Assembly: GCA_029557895.1 (NCBI GenBank)
Contig: JAKQHT010000025.1
Location: forward strand, 170,862-234,861
Source of the DNA: Bacteroidota bacterium
GTDB taxonomy: Bacteria; Bacteroidota; Bacteroidia; Flavobacteriales; Flavobacteriaceae
Reading direction: 5' to 3'
DNA: 64,000 bases
This document shows positions 44,112 to 52,718 of the stretch, one piece after another (position 1 is the stretch's first letter; each line of letters begins with the position of its first letter). A program made the position numbers and the translations under genes. Under the pieces are notes generated by a model. It was not told where the DNA came from. It searched no databases and saw only the letters and a list, made by a program, of their open reading frames with translations.

Positions 44112-45560
44112 CTATTTAAATTTTATACATACATTTTTCGGTTCGGTAAAAAATCGGAGTGCTTCAAAACCGCCTTCTCTGCCTACGCCACTGGCTTTCA
44201 CACCGCCAAAAGGAGTGCGCAAATCGCGCATAAGCCAAGTGTTTATCCACACTATCCCGGCTTGTATTTGATTGCTCATTCGCATGGTACGGTTGAGGTC
44301 GTTGGTCCATAGCGTTGCCGAAAGGCCATACTTGACTTTGTTTGCCATTTGCAATACTTCGTCTTCAGTGCCAAACGGCATAATGGTCACTACGGGGCCG
44401 AAAATTTCCTCTTGGTTCACGCGACAATGTTCGTTTGGAACCTCAATAACGGTAGGTTCTAAATAGTAACCGTTTTCATGGCCATTCACAGTAATCCTGT
44501 TCCCTCCACAGAGGATTGTGCCATTTTCCTGTTTGGCGATGTTGATGTAATCCAATACTTTTTCCAGATGGGGTTTGGATACCAATGCCCCGATATCGGT
44601 ATCGGCTTTGGCTGGGTGCCCAACCTTGAGCTGTTTTACTTTTTCAACGAAATCATTTTTGAATTTTTCATAAATGGATTTCTCCACAAAGATCCTGCTA
44701 CCGCAAAGACAAATCTGACCTTGGTTGGCAAAAGACGAATGGATGGTATTGCGCAACATGGCGTCATAGTCGCAATCGGCAAAAATGATGTTTGGATTTT
44801 TTCCGCCAAGTTCCAATGACAGTTTTTTGAACATTGGTGCTGCCGTTCGGGCAATATGTGCTCCGGTTGCCGTTCCGCCGGTAAACGAAATCGCTTTGAT
44901 GTTAGGATGCTCAATGATGGCTTGCCCTGTGGTAGTTCCCAATCCGTGGACAATGTTGAGGACGCCTTTGGGCAATCCGGCTTTGTTGCAGATTTCGCCC
45001 AGCATATAAGCCGTCATTGGTGTCACTTCACTGGGTTTGGCCACTACACAGTTTCCGGCTGCGATTGCCGGAGCGATTTTCCAAGTAAAGAGGTACAATG
45101 GCAAATTCCAAGGAGAAATACAGCCCACTACACCAATGGGTTGGCGCAGTGTAAAATTTATGGCGTTCTGCCCGACGCTTTCGTGGCTTTCACTGGCAAA
45201 CTGGGTTATTGCGTTGGCAAAAAACCTAAAATTGCTTGCCGCTCTCGGTATGTCTATCGATTTTGCTAAACTGATAGGCTTGCCGTTATCCTTGCTTTCG
45301 GCTTCTGCCAAAGCATCCAGTTGGCTTTCAATGCCCTCGGAAATTTTGAGCAAGATGCGACTGCGCTCCTCCAAAGTGGTTTGCGACCACTGTTCAAAAG
45401 CAGATTGGGCACTTAAATATGCTTGTTCGACATCTTCTTTTGACGAGTTGGGGGTTTTACCGTAGATCTCGCCGTTAGATGGGTCGTAGTTGTCCAGCCA
45501 ATTACTGTTTATTGGATTTTCATATTGACCGTTGATATAATTTTTAATGGTGTTTGCCAC
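44112..45560 (-). CDS. aldehyde dehydrogenase, likely 2-aminomuconate-6-semialdehyde dehydrogenase
   Basis: NAD-dependent dehydrogenase that would turn 2-aminomuconate semialdehyde into 2-aminomuconate, the step after ACMSD. The catalytic Cys sits in GQICLCGSRIFV, the catalytic Glu in LELGGKNPNIIF, and NAD motifs in SPWNLPLYLFTWKIAPA and FTGGTATGAHI. I prefer a GTG start at 45560 (MANTIKNYINGQYE, 482 aa). The frame reads to an ATG at 45608, but that lies upstream of a TATTTTTG -7 element (45594-45587). A betaine-aldehyde type enzyme is an alternative, but the cluster supports the assignment. Confidence 0.88.
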   Translation of the reverse strand: MANTIKNYINGQYENPINSNWLDNYDPSNGEIYGKTPNSSKEDVEQAYLSAQSAFEQWSQTTLEERSRILLKISEGIESQLDALAEAESKDNGKPISLAKSIDIPRAASNFRFFANAITQFASESHESVGQNAINFTLRQPIGVVGCISPWNLPLYLFTWKIAPAIAAGNCVVAKPSEVTPMTAYMLGEICNKAGLPKGVLNIVHGLGTTTGQAIIEHPNIKAISFTGGTATGAHIARTAAPMFKKLSLELGGKNPNIIFADCDYDAMLRNTIHSSFANQGQICLCGSRIFVEKSIYEKFKNDFVEKVKQLKVGHPAKADTDIGALVSKPHLEKVLDYINIAKQENGTILCGGNRITVNGHENGYYLEPTVIEVPNEHCRVNQEEIFGPVVTIMPFGTEDEVLQMANKVKYGLSATLWTNDLNRTMRMSNQIQAGIVWINTWLMRDLRTPFGGVKASGVGREGGFEALRFFTEPKNVCIKFK

Positions 45561-45586
45561 AAGCGCACGAATTTTTATAGTATCTT

Positions 45587-45594
45587 CAAAAATA
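45587..45594 (-). promoter_or_regulatory. -7 element of the kynurenine cluster promoter
   Basis: TATTTTTG on the minus strand ahead of the GTG at 45560; predicted start near 45580. It argues against the ATG at 45608. Confidence 0.45.
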
Positions 45595-45641
45595 CAAATT
45601 AAAGGCAAGTTTAATCGAAAACATACGACATCTTTTTTTTA

Positions 45642-45649
45642 TATCTTTG
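45642..45649 (+). promoter_or_regulatory. -7 element of the 45655 gene
   Basis: TATCTTTG, with the ATG at 45655 five bases beyond; if used, the mRNA would be nearly leaderless. Confidence 0.45.
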
Positions 45650-45654
45650 GTTGC

Positions 45655-46005
45655 ATGAATGCCCAGAATAGTTTTTCCATTATCCTTTTTACCGTGGCTG
45701 TTGTTATGTTTTTTAACGGTTGGTGGTATCTAAAAAAACCGCCAAAATATAGGGAATCGTACAAAGTGTTGGCAAAATCAAAATATCAGGTAAGGAGTGG
45801 GGCGCATTGGGATTTTTCAATTAACTGCGAGGGGTTGCTTTATGTAAAATTTGCCGCTTTTTTTGTGTTGCTGGCCTTGTTGGGGATTTTGATAGAAATA
45901 CATACAGCTCTTGGGTTTGTGTTGGGCATTACGATAGCTGCTGTAGGTGTTGTTGTAATTCGCCTTAAAGTCGATAAAGCCCTGATAGAAAAGTTTGGAA
46001 AATAA
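45655..46005 (+). CDS. small membrane protein (SdpI-like)
   Basis: 116-aa protein from ATG 45655 (MNAQNSFSIILFTVAVVMFFNGWWYLKKPPKYRESY). Two or three hydrophobic segments are visible: the N-terminal SIILFTVAVVMFFNGWWYL, FAAFFVLLALLGILIEIH, and LGFVLGITIAAVGVVVIRL. The order and the PPKYRESYKVLAKSKYQVRSG stretch resemble the SdpI immunity-protein fold in part, which is inference. The function is unknown. An upstream ATG (45547) would put the divergent promoter inside the gene and is rejected. Confidence 0.7.
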   Translation: MNAQNSFSIILFTVAVVMFFNGWWYLKKPPKYRESYKVLAKSKYQVRSGAHWDFSINCEGLLYVKFAAFFVLLALLGILIEIHTALGFVLGITIAAVGVVVIRLKVDKALIEKFGK

Positions 46006-46063
46006 AAAAAGGCAACCTAGCTATAGTGGGCCGCCTTAATTGTCTATCCTAAATTTTCAAAAT

Positions 46064-46411
46064 TTATTTAGGCCTCTTTGCGTAGTTGAGAAATTTTTCA
46101 AATTGTTCTGGAGTAAGGATGCCCTTAAATTTTTCTGTCAGCCAATTTTCCAATTTTTCTTTTTGTTCTTCAGTAGTGACCTTGCCGTCAGCTTCTGCTT
46201 GGGCATATCTGATTTGTTTTTTTGCATATTCCTGATAGGTTTGGTAAACCAAATCTTCGGTGTCTTGGTCAAATTTCAAGGAGGCTCTTAATTCTTTGGT
46301 TTTTTCAGCGGCCATACGGTTGACCTCTACGATGGAAGCTTGTGCAAAAACCGTTTGGTTACCGATGAACATTGCAAAGGCAAATAGGCAAAGGGTGATT
46401 ATTTTTTTCAT
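46064..46411 (-). CDS. exported Spy/CpxP-like small protein
   Basis: 115-aa protein with signal peptide (MKKIITLCLFAFAMFIGNQTVFAQ). The mature part is helical and charged, with LTPEQFEKFLNYAKR at the C-terminus, similar in size to periplasmic chaperone-like Spy and DUF4890 proteins that recur in Flavobacteriaceae. A second such gene is next to it at 46546, and each has an LTxEQFxK(F/Y)-type motif (LTPEQFEKFL here, LTEEQFAKYQ there), suggesting divergent paralogues. Confidence 0.72.
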   Translation of the reverse strand: MKKIITLCLFAFAMFIGNQTVFAQASIVEVNRMAAEKTKELRASLKFDQDTEDLVYQTYQEYAKKQIRYAQAEADGKVTTEEQKEKLENWLTEKFKGILTPEQFEKFLNYAKRPK

Positions 46412-46471
46412 GTCTATTTATTTGTTTAATTGAACAGAGTACCAAAATAATGATTTTTAATCCACAACTGC

Positions 46472-46511
46472 AAAAAAAACGGCTTTGATTTTCTGTCAAA
46501 GCCGTTTTTTG
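46472..46511 (-). terminator. intrinsic terminator after the 46546 gene
   Basis: ACGGCTTTGA (46479-46488) pairs with TCAAAGCCGT (46496-46505), 10-bp stem, 7-nt loop, with A and T tracts on either side; a symmetrical stem. It separates the two Spy-like genes. Confidence 0.9.
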
Positions 46512-46545
46512 TGGTTTTCATACGGAGCATTCCATTGAGCGGTAA

Positions 46546-47022
46546 TTATTCTTTTTTGTCCGTTGCCTTTTTTTCAATCATGTGTTTTTTGCGCTTATCT
46601 TGTCTTTCCCTCATGGTCTGGTACTTGGCAAACTGTTCTTCTGTAAGGATTTCTTTGAGTTTGGTGTCGGTTGCTTGTTTTTGCGCTTTGCGCTCGGCTT
46701 TTAGTTTGTTTTTTTGTTCTTCTGAAAGTTGCGGTTTGCTAACCGGACTAGCGTTTTTGCTGTCCTCAATATTTTGCAGTTTTGCCTTTTTTAAGGCAGA
46801 TTGTTCAGCGAGGATTTTGTGCACTTGTTTTTTTTGGTCTTCAGAAAGTTCTAGGTATTTTGCCATTCTTTCGGTTTGGATGTCGGCTACCTCTTTAGGT
46901 GACGTGTTTTTTCTGGCTTCAGCATTTTCTTTTACAGAGGCTCCCCGCTCTTGTTTTATTTTTTCTTGTGCAGTCGCCCCAATAGTCATCATGGCGAAAG
47001 CAAACATCAGGAATTTTTTCAT
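46546..47022 (-). CDS. exported Spy/DUF4890-like helical protein
   Basis: 158-aa exported protein with signal peptide (MKKFLMFAFAMMTIGATAQ). The mature part is highly charged and helical, with repeated Lys, Glu and Gln, and two LSEDQKKQ/LSEEQKNK-type motifs and the LTEEQFAKYQTMRERQDKR segment. These resemble periplasmic Spy-like chaperones that are induced by envelope stress. The exact function is unknown. Between this gene and 47160 lies a terminator that belongs to the cytochrome gene. Confidence 0.72.
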   Translation of the reverse strand: MKKFLMFAFAMMTIGATAQEKIKQERGASVKENAEARKNTSPKEVADIQTERMAKYLELSEDQKKQVHKILAEQSALKKAKLQNIEDSKNASPVSKPQLSEEQKNKLKAERKAQKQATDTKLKEILTEEQFAKYQTMRERQDKRKKHMIEKKATDKKE

Positions 47023-47116
47023 TTTTCGAGTTTTAAAGATTATGTCTCTTTGACTTTAGTGGATACACATGGTTTAAATTATTAGGTGAATTTTAACATA
47101 AAAAAAATAAAAGATA

Positions 47117-47146
47117 TAAAAAAAGACCGCTTGTTGCGGTCTTTTA
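47117..47146 (-). terminator. intrinsic terminator of the diheme lipoprotein gene
   Basis: AAAAGACCGC (47121-47130) pairs with GCGGTCTTTT (47136-47145), 10-bp stem, 5-nt loop. It lies 14 bp past the stop at 47160. Confidence 0.9.
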
Positions 47147-47159
47147 TCATTTCGGCACA

Positions 47160-48416
47160 TTATTCCAAGGTTTCGAGATAAGGAACGATAAGATCCAAAG
47201 CCTCTTGGTGTGGTAAGGTCACTCCCAGATAGGGCATACTGTAGCCCTCGATACTGGTCAATATCCTCGTCATGATACTGTAGCGATGTTCAAAAATGCC
47301 TGTTTGTTCAAAAGGTGTTTCAAAATCGAATTTCATATCGAGGCTATAATTCTCGTTATGGTAGCCACCGTCAGAATGGCAATGGGCACAGTTCATGTCA
47401 AAATAGGCGCGAACCCTACTTTCGTCGGTGAGTCTTGTGTCTTCCCAATCTGGCAGTGCCTGTACGGATGTATGGTCAGCAAGCCCGGTGAGATAGCCTT
47501 GGGAAATGAGGTGTTCCAATTGGTTTGTGCCATTGATGTCAAAATTCATGCTTCTCAATTTAGGTCCGATAACCACTGGGTTTCCATACGATTGATGACA
47601 GGTAAAACAATCTGCTTCTGAAGGGATTTTATATGCAATGTTTCGGGTATTCCCGTTGTTGTCAATCCAGGAAATGGGTGTTGTCCCGCCCACATCGTCT
47701 AAAAAGGCCTCGTTTTGGGCCTCGTTCCATATGTAGTTGCCAAATTCCCAAGTACCGTTTTGGAGGATCATCACTCGGGTTTCTATCAATTGCCTTCCCA
47801 AACCCGGATTCCGGTCGTCATGATTGTAATAAAAGGTTTTTGCTATTACCGTATTGTCGGGAAAAACGGGTAGGCCGTCTCCGGCGTAAACCATTGATGT
47901 GCCAAGAGGAATGGCTATGAGGCGCTGCTTGCTGGCATAATCTGTGTACAGTCGGGTGTTGAGGTCATAGATAAAAGCGTAGGGACTTGGAGTTAAGTTG
48001 CCCAATGCGCCCCTGAAAATGCGCATTTCCGAAAGGGTTTCTTTGAAAACGATCGAAACCGGCGCTGCCATAGTGGTAAACCCTCTAATGGATCTAACGA
48101 TGTTCCTCAATGTGCCATTAAAGCTTGCTGATACGTAGTAATCATAAGTAGTCTCTGGCTCAAGACCTGTTAGGACAATATGTGGGTTTTCGGTACGTAC
48201 CGTGTTACCGGTGTTTTGCGAAAATCCGGAAAATCCATATTCAACGATGTAAAAATCTGCATTGATATCTGCCCAGCGCAATTCGACTGTGGTGTCGGTT
48301 AGGGTTTCCTCAATGGTGGGCGGATTGATTGTCTGGACGGGTACCAAGATTTCATCGTCCTTTTGGCAGGATACCAGAAACAAAATCAGAAAAATGGAGG
48401 TGTGTAATTTTTTCAT
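47160..48416 (-). CDS. SO_2930-like diheme c-type cytochrome lipoprotein
   Basis: 418-aa lipoprotein (start at 48416, MKKLHTSIFLILFLVSC, Cys17) with a fibronectin type III domain at residues about 30-115 (PPTIEETLTDTTVELRWADIN; GLEPETTYDYYVSASF). The rest resembles the SO2930 diheme cytochrome family. Two c-type heme motifs are visible, CFTCH and CAHCH, both about two thirds along. No partner oxidase is nearby. The mature part faces the periplasm. The gene was taken from the ATG at 48416 because the 48470 start adds 18 residues before the signal peptide. Confidence 0.83.
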   Translation of the reverse strand: MKKLHTSIFLILFLVSCQKDDEILVPVQTINPPTIEETLTDTTVELRWADINADFYIVEYGFSGFSQNTGNTVRTENPHIVLTGLEPETTYDYYVSASFNGTLRNIVRSIRGFTTMAAPVSIVFKETLSEMRIFRGALGNLTPSPYAFIYDLNTRLYTDYASKQRLIAIPLGTSMVYAGDGLPVFPDNTVIAKTFYYNHDDRNPGLGRQLIETRVMILQNGTWEFGNYIWNEAQNEAFLDDVGGTTPISWIDNNGNTRNIAYKIPSEADCFTCHQSYGNPVVIGPKLRSMNFDINGTNQLEHLISQGYLTGLADHTSVQALPDWEDTRLTDESRVRAYFDMNCAHCHSDGGYHNENYSLDMKFDFETPFEQTGIFEHRYSIMTRILTSIEGYSMPYLGVTLPHQEALDLIVPYLETLE

Positions 48417-48553
48417 TTGGGTAATGGATTCTTGGAAAATAGTTGCGTAAATTAATAAAAAAGTTGACACGTAACAGATTAAATCGATATTTTGAGCATA
48501 ATTGTCAAAAACCGAAACCCATTATGTTGGGAAAAAGTGCGGTTGTGAAAAAA

Positions 48554-49003
48554 TTAATCTACGGATGTGGTTATGGCTGCCTGTTTGAAAAGCTCCATAT
48601 TTTTAGCATAAAAAACCTTGGATTTGTAGAATAGCAAAGAAGGTTTTTCCTGACTGGTCAATTGCTTTCTTTCGGATATGTGTTTGTATCGGGCCTTGTT
48701 GTTGTTAAGGTTTTTGGTAAGATTGGGGTCATAATCTTCTCCAGATTTTGTTGTAAGGACAAGCAGATGGTTGTTGGTCTCCCATAGTCCTTTGACCATG
48801 GTCAGTTTTTCGCCCTCATTTCCATAGAATTTCTGATCGGAATAAAATACAAAAGTGCCATCGGACTTTAGGGTAAGCGTATAGGTGATAGCCTCGCCGG
48901 TATGTGCTTCCCAACGATTGCTATAAGTGCCGGTAATGCTCTGCGAGTAATTGTAAAAATTAGTACAAAATACTGCAACTAAAAAAAGCATTAATTTCTT
49001 CAT
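48554..49003 (-). CDS. exported small protein, lipocalin-like pattern (function unknown)
   Basis: 149-aa exported protein with signal peptide (MKKLMLFLVAVFCTNFYNYSQ). The mature part has the pattern of a lipocalin-like or META-like stress domain: SITGTYSNRWEAHTGEAITYTLTLKSDGTFVFYSDQ, then GLWETNNHLLVLTTK. This is a fold guess from the GTY...LTLKSDGTF..GxW motif. A start at 49003 was chosen because it begins the signal peptide. The function is unknown. Confidence 0.68.
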   Translation of the reverse strand: MKKLMLFLVAVFCTNFYNYSQSITGTYSNRWEAHTGEAITYTLTLKSDGTFVFYSDQKFYGNEGEKLTMVKGLWETNNHLLVLTTKSGEDYDPNLTKNLNNNKARYKHISERKQLTSQEKPSLLFYKSKVFYAKNMELFKQAAITTSVD

Positions 49004-49170
49004 GTTGTGTAATAGTTCAAACAATTTTACCGAAGCAAAATGCTTGCCAAAGATATGTCCCACTATACTCAATGTGAAATTTAATCGTTCAACGGTTTAT
49101 TTTACAGTATGTTGGTGTAAATCCTTGTTTGAGACAGTAAAATATTAATGCTGTGCCACACGGTCTAAAA

Positions 49171-49200
49171 GAAAAAAAATGCCCCCAATGTGGGGGCAAG
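49171..49200 (-). terminator. intrinsic terminator after the seven-repeat T9SS gene
   Basis: TGCCCCC (49180-49186) pairs with GGGGGCA (49192-49198), with an A8 tract (T tract on the minus strand) at 49172-49179. Confidence 0.88.
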
Positions 49201-49219
49201 TTTATTGTTCGGCAATTTG

Positions 49220-50812
49220 TTATTCTTTAGATATTTTCAGTGTTGTTTTTTCCCCGTTTGGCGTGGAAACTACCACAAAGTATATCCCTGAAGCTCCCTC
49301 GATGGTGAGGTTCAGTGTGTCTGTGTTTTCATAGGTGGAAGTGGCTGTTTTTTGCCCAATGGCATTGTATGTTGTAGTGCTGACCTTTGGCATGGTTTTG
49401 CCAAGGCTTATCGAGAAATTGCCATTGTTCGGGTTTGGGTACAAAGACATTTTTGTTGCGCCAAGACCTATTTCATCGATACCGAGGATTGCCGATGATG
49501 CTTTGAAGATCCAATAATCATACTCGCCCTCGCTGTCTTCGGTTTTGTCTCCGGAAATATTGGATTGAGAAGTCAGTCCAATGACAAACCCGCCATCGGC
49601 CGTTGGTATTGAATACCCACCGCTTTCGTCTAAAGAGCCTCCTATACTGGTTTGTCCTAATATGGCGCCGGTATTGCTGATTTTTACGGGCCAATAGTCG
49701 TACCCTCCGTTGGAAGCCACGGTTTTTTCGCCGGAAATGCCACCATCAGAATATCCCGAAATCAAATAAGTTCCGTCATTGAGTTCCATGAGGCTTCTTA
49801 AATAATCAATTCCGCTACTGCCAATGGTTTTTTGCCACTGTATATTGCCGACCGCATTGAGCTTTACTACCCAATAATCCATGCCGCCTCGCGAATTTTC
49901 GGTTTTATCGCCCGATATGTTAGATTCTGAATAGCCACCCACCAGATATCCACCATCGGAAGTTTGGATGATGTCCCTCAAAATGTCATTGCCTGTTCCG
50001 CCAATGGTTTTTTGCCAAATGATGGTTCCACTAGTATTAATTTTAACAATCCAATAATCCATCAAACCCCGGCCTGCTTCGGTCTTGTCTCCGGATATTC
50101 CCGAATTTGAGTACCCTGCCAGAATGTAGTTGCCGTCATCGGTTACCAGAATTTCTTGTAACCTGTCCACGGTAGAACCTCCAATGCTTTTCTGCCATAC
50201 GATATTGCCGTTAGAGTCAAGCTTCAATGCCCAATAATCCCTTTGTCCTTTGCTGGGCTCGGTTTTGTCGCCCGAAACGCCGGAGTCCGAGTAGCCGCCC
50301 ACAAAATAGCCGCCATCGGAAGTTGGCAGTACGCGGGTTTCAAATTCGGGTTGGGCTCCGCCATATGTCTTTTGCCATTCGATATTGCCGACTTCGTCCA
50401 GTTTTATGATCCAATAATCGCTTCCGCCCCGTGAGTTTTCGGTTTTGTCGCCAGATATGTTGGAGCTAGAACCAGCGCCGATGATGTAGCCATTGTCGGG
50501 CGTCTGTTCTATCCAAATCCCATAATCGATATCACTTCCGCCAATAGTGTTCTGCCATTGGATTGCTCCTGTGCTCCCCACTTTTACGACCCAAAGATCT
50601 ATGCCGCCATTGGAGTTTTCGGTTTTGTCGCCAGACATGTCTGAATCTGAATAGCCAAGGATGATGTAACCCCCGTCAGAAGTAGGCCGCAAGGAGGTCA
50701 AGTCTTCTGTGAGTGCGCCACCGATGGTATTTTGCCATTCAATAGCTGGATTTTGCCCGTAAATGAAAGGAAAACTGATGAAAAGGGACAATAAGGTAAA
50801 AATAGATTTCAT
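49220..50812 (-). CDS. T9SS cargo with seven SGDKTE repeats
   Basis: 530-aa exported protein: signal peptide (MKSIFTLLSLFISFPFIYGQ), seven tandem repeats of about 60 aa covering residues 22 to about 445, and a type A T9SS sorting domain (LYPNPNNGNFSISL, ending LKISKE). Each repeat has the same outline: IxWQ..IGG....TSDGGY..GYS.S.ISGDKTE....DYWVVKL. The repeats look like a beta-propeller type fold with delayed sequence drift. The internal repeats are visible in DNA from about 49500 to 50750. No catalytic motif seen; surface adhesion or binding is plausible (inference). Confidence 0.85.
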   Translation of the reverse strand: MKSIFTLLSLFISFPFIYGQNPAIEWQNTIGGALTEDLTSLRPTSDGGYIILGYSDSDMSGDKTENSNGGIDLWVVKVGSTGAIQWQNTIGGSDIDYGIWIEQTPDNGYIIGAGSSSNISGDKTENSRGGSDYWIIKLDEVGNIEWQKTYGGAQPEFETRVLPTSDGGYFVGGYSDSGVSGDKTEPSKGQRDYWALKLDSNGNIVWQKSIGGSTVDRLQEILVTDDGNYILAGYSNSGISGDKTEAGRGLMDYWIVKINTSGTIIWQKTIGGTGNDILRDIIQTSDGGYLVGGYSESNISGDKTENSRGGMDYWVVKLNAVGNIQWQKTIGSSGIDYLRSLMELNDGTYLISGYSDGGISGEKTVASNGGYDYWPVKISNTGAILGQTSIGGSLDESGGYSIPTADGGFVIGLTSQSNISGDKTEDSEGEYDYWIFKASSAILGIDEIGLGATKMSLYPNPNNGNFSISLGKTMPKVSTTTYNAIGQKTATSTYENTDTLNLTIEGASGIYFVVVSTPNGEKTTLKISKE

Positions 50813-50923
50813 AGAGTTTCATTTGAAAGTTATATATCCCTACATCGTTTAAAGTTCCCAATGTCATCGGGGAAAAATGAATTTTTTCAAAATATTATTA
50901 TAAAATGAAATAAGCCGTTGTAT

Positions 50924-51844
50924 TTATGGCGCTTCCGATTTCTTTTGGTAAAAGGCCACCAACAGTTTGTGGTCGGATTCCGGGAAGGCATATTTTTTCA
51001 ATTGGATAGGCTGGTACGATCTTTCAAGCCATATCTGGTCAATTTCTATCACAGGAAAAGGCAATGGCCAAGTACTGGTCATCCCTATGCTGTATGGGTG
51101 GAGACTTTTGTAATCTGATTTAAAAGCATCAAGAAAAATGCTCTCGTAGGGTGTGTTGAAATCTCCAAGTATGATGTCTGCCCTGTGTTTTTGGAGGTAG
51201 CTGTCTATGTAGCCAATGGAGATGGCTTTATCTATCATCGGCACCGCATTGATGTCTATGATGACGATGTTTTTTTTCTCCCCATCTATCAGGGCAGTAA
51301 TGTGGTTGAGTTTGTAAACGCTGTTTTTTGCCTTGAACTTTATAGTTTCAATATGTCCTCGTACCCCGACTAGCATGGTGCCATAAAGCGGCCTGAACTG
51401 ATACTCGGGCAGAGCATTGCTCAAAATATCCAAATCCTCATTGGATACATTCACTGCTTCTACAAGAGCCACGATGTCAGAATTAGTTGATTTGATGTTC
51501 TTTATCAGGGTGCCGGTAGGCAACGGCTGGTTTTGGGCAACGTTCCAGAAAAGTGCGGTATGGATCTTGCCGTCCAGAGGTTTGTGGATGCTGCCAAAAT
51601 AATGGGCGAAAAAATAAATGGTCAACCCAATATTGAGAAGTGCCAAAAAGACAAGAACTTTTTTCGAATTATAAAAGAGTAGGTTGATAAAATATCCAAA
51701 GGCAAGCACCAATGGGAACGGTGTCGAATAAAAAATAATCCCAGTGAAAAAGTAACGATCCTTTATTACAAAATGAAGACATAGCAACGACAAAAAAATG
51801 ACGAGCAGTGAAATTTTGGTAACGGCAAAAATAAGTTTCAACAT
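50924..51844 (-). CDS. membrane-anchored endonuclease/exonuclease/phosphatase (EEP) family protein
   Basis: 306-aa protein with two or three N-terminal helices (ISLLVIFLSLLCLHFVI; GIIFYSTPFPLVLAFGYFINLLFY; VLVFLALLNIGLTIYFF) followed by a C-terminal EEP domain. The EEP active-site pattern is visible: LFWNVAQNQ (Asn), VALVEAVN (Glu), IILGDFNTPY (GDFN), and FPESDHKLLVAFY (SDH). Bacterial homologues are similar to YbhP/YafD. The substrate (a phosphodiester or phospholipid) is unknown. It is the last gene of a three-gene operon with 51858 and 52715, separated from the former by 13 bp. Confidence 0.82.
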   Translation of the reverse strand: MLKLIFAVTKISLLVIFLSLLCLHFVIKDRYFFTGIIFYSTPFPLVLAFGYFINLLFYNSKKVLVFLALLNIGLTIYFFAHYFGSIHKPLDGKIHTALFWNVAQNQPLPTGTLIKNIKSTNSDIVALVEAVNVSNEDLDILSNALPEYQFRPLYGTMLVGVRGHIETIKFKAKNSVYKLNHITALIDGEKKNIVIIDINAVPMIDKAISIGYIDSYLQKHRADIILGDFNTPYESIFLDAFKSDYKSLHPYSIGMTSTWPLPFPVIEIDQIWLERSYQPIQLKKYAFPESDHKLLVAFYQKKSEAP

Positions 51845-51857
51845 AAGCCGTGGTTAT

Positions 51858-52718
51858 CTAATAAAATCCTAATTGACTGATGGTCAAAGCTGTGAAAATC
51901 ACGGTTAAAACTACATAAATCTTCCGGATTATCGTGTTGTTGCATAGCCAATGGCCGCTAATGCACAATAGCGCCAAAAACCCACTTTCGAGTCGGGTCG
52001 CAGATATTCCCAGAATCAATATAACGAAAATGATATGGGTGAACCGATATTCTGGTTTACGGACAATTAGTAACCCGGCAAGGAATTCGAGTGCAATTGT
52101 TGCCCAGGCAAACCATTTGCTGATAGACGCGATGTTAGGAAGAATATTGTTTAGTGAAACTGTGCCATATTGGTTCGGGTCCTGATGGTTCAGGGTTTCG
52201 ATCAATGCGTTATTGTTCGAAATCACAACGGCAACCGTTTGATCCAATGGTGCCAACGGTTTAAAAAACTTGCCCGTGTTTATCATGTAATAATAGAAAT
52301 TTCCCGATACAAACTCCGATGACATCAATTTTTGGACAGAAGCAAAAAACAATAATATAAATAGGAGCCATTTGACATTTGTGGTAAAGGTTGCGATGTT
52401 GCGTGTGTTTAAATACATGATGTAGGCCATTGTGAGGTACACCAGCATGAAATGATGATTGGCCCTTGTGTGGTAATTTATGATAAGGTCAAGAAGAAAC
52501 AGTGCAAGGAAAACATACCAGACAAATGGTTGGCGCAACTGTTTGAAAAAGACCACTGTAATAGTTAGTGCCAGGGTCAGTGCAAATGTTTTGACGCGGG
52601 AATGATCTCCATAAGAAAATAAAAGATATACAGAAGAAAACAAGAAGAAAAGGTTGGCGCCCAATCGCTCCTTGTCTTGAAATGTGAGATTTATGGCTTT
52701 CAAAATTGTCCCTTTCAT
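51858..52718 (-). CDS. polytopic membrane protein, HTTM-like (function unknown)
   Basis: 286-aa protein with seven or eight hydrophobic segments (LGANLFFLFSSVYLLFS; TFALTLALTITVVFFK; FVWYVFLALFLLDLII; FMLVYLTMAYIMYLN; WLLFILLFFASVQKLM; WFAWATIALEFLAGLLIV; IIFVILILGISATR; VVLTVIFTALTISQL). The pattern resembles the HTTM (VKGC-like) and DoxX-like membrane families, but no defining motif was confirmed. Its ATG overlaps the preceding stop (ATGA). Confidence 0.65.
   Translation of the reverse strand: MKGTILKAINLTFQDKERLGANLFFLFSSVYLLFSYGDHSRVKTFALTLALTITVVFFKQLRQPFVWYVFLALFLLDLIINYHTRANHHFMLVYLTMAYIMYLNTRNIATFTTNVKWLLFILLFFASVQKLMSSEFVSGNFYYYMINTGKFFKPLAPLDQTVAVVISNNNALIETLNHQDPNQYGTVSLNNILPNIASISKWFAWATIALEFLAGLLIVRKPEYRFTHIIFVILILGISATRLESGFLALLCISGHWLCNNTIIRKIYVVLTVIFTALTISQLGFY

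Noticed and set aside
46009..46037. Weak hairpin AAGGC/GCCTT after the small membrane protein gene
   Set aside because: Only a 5-bp stem with a long loop; not counted as a terminator.
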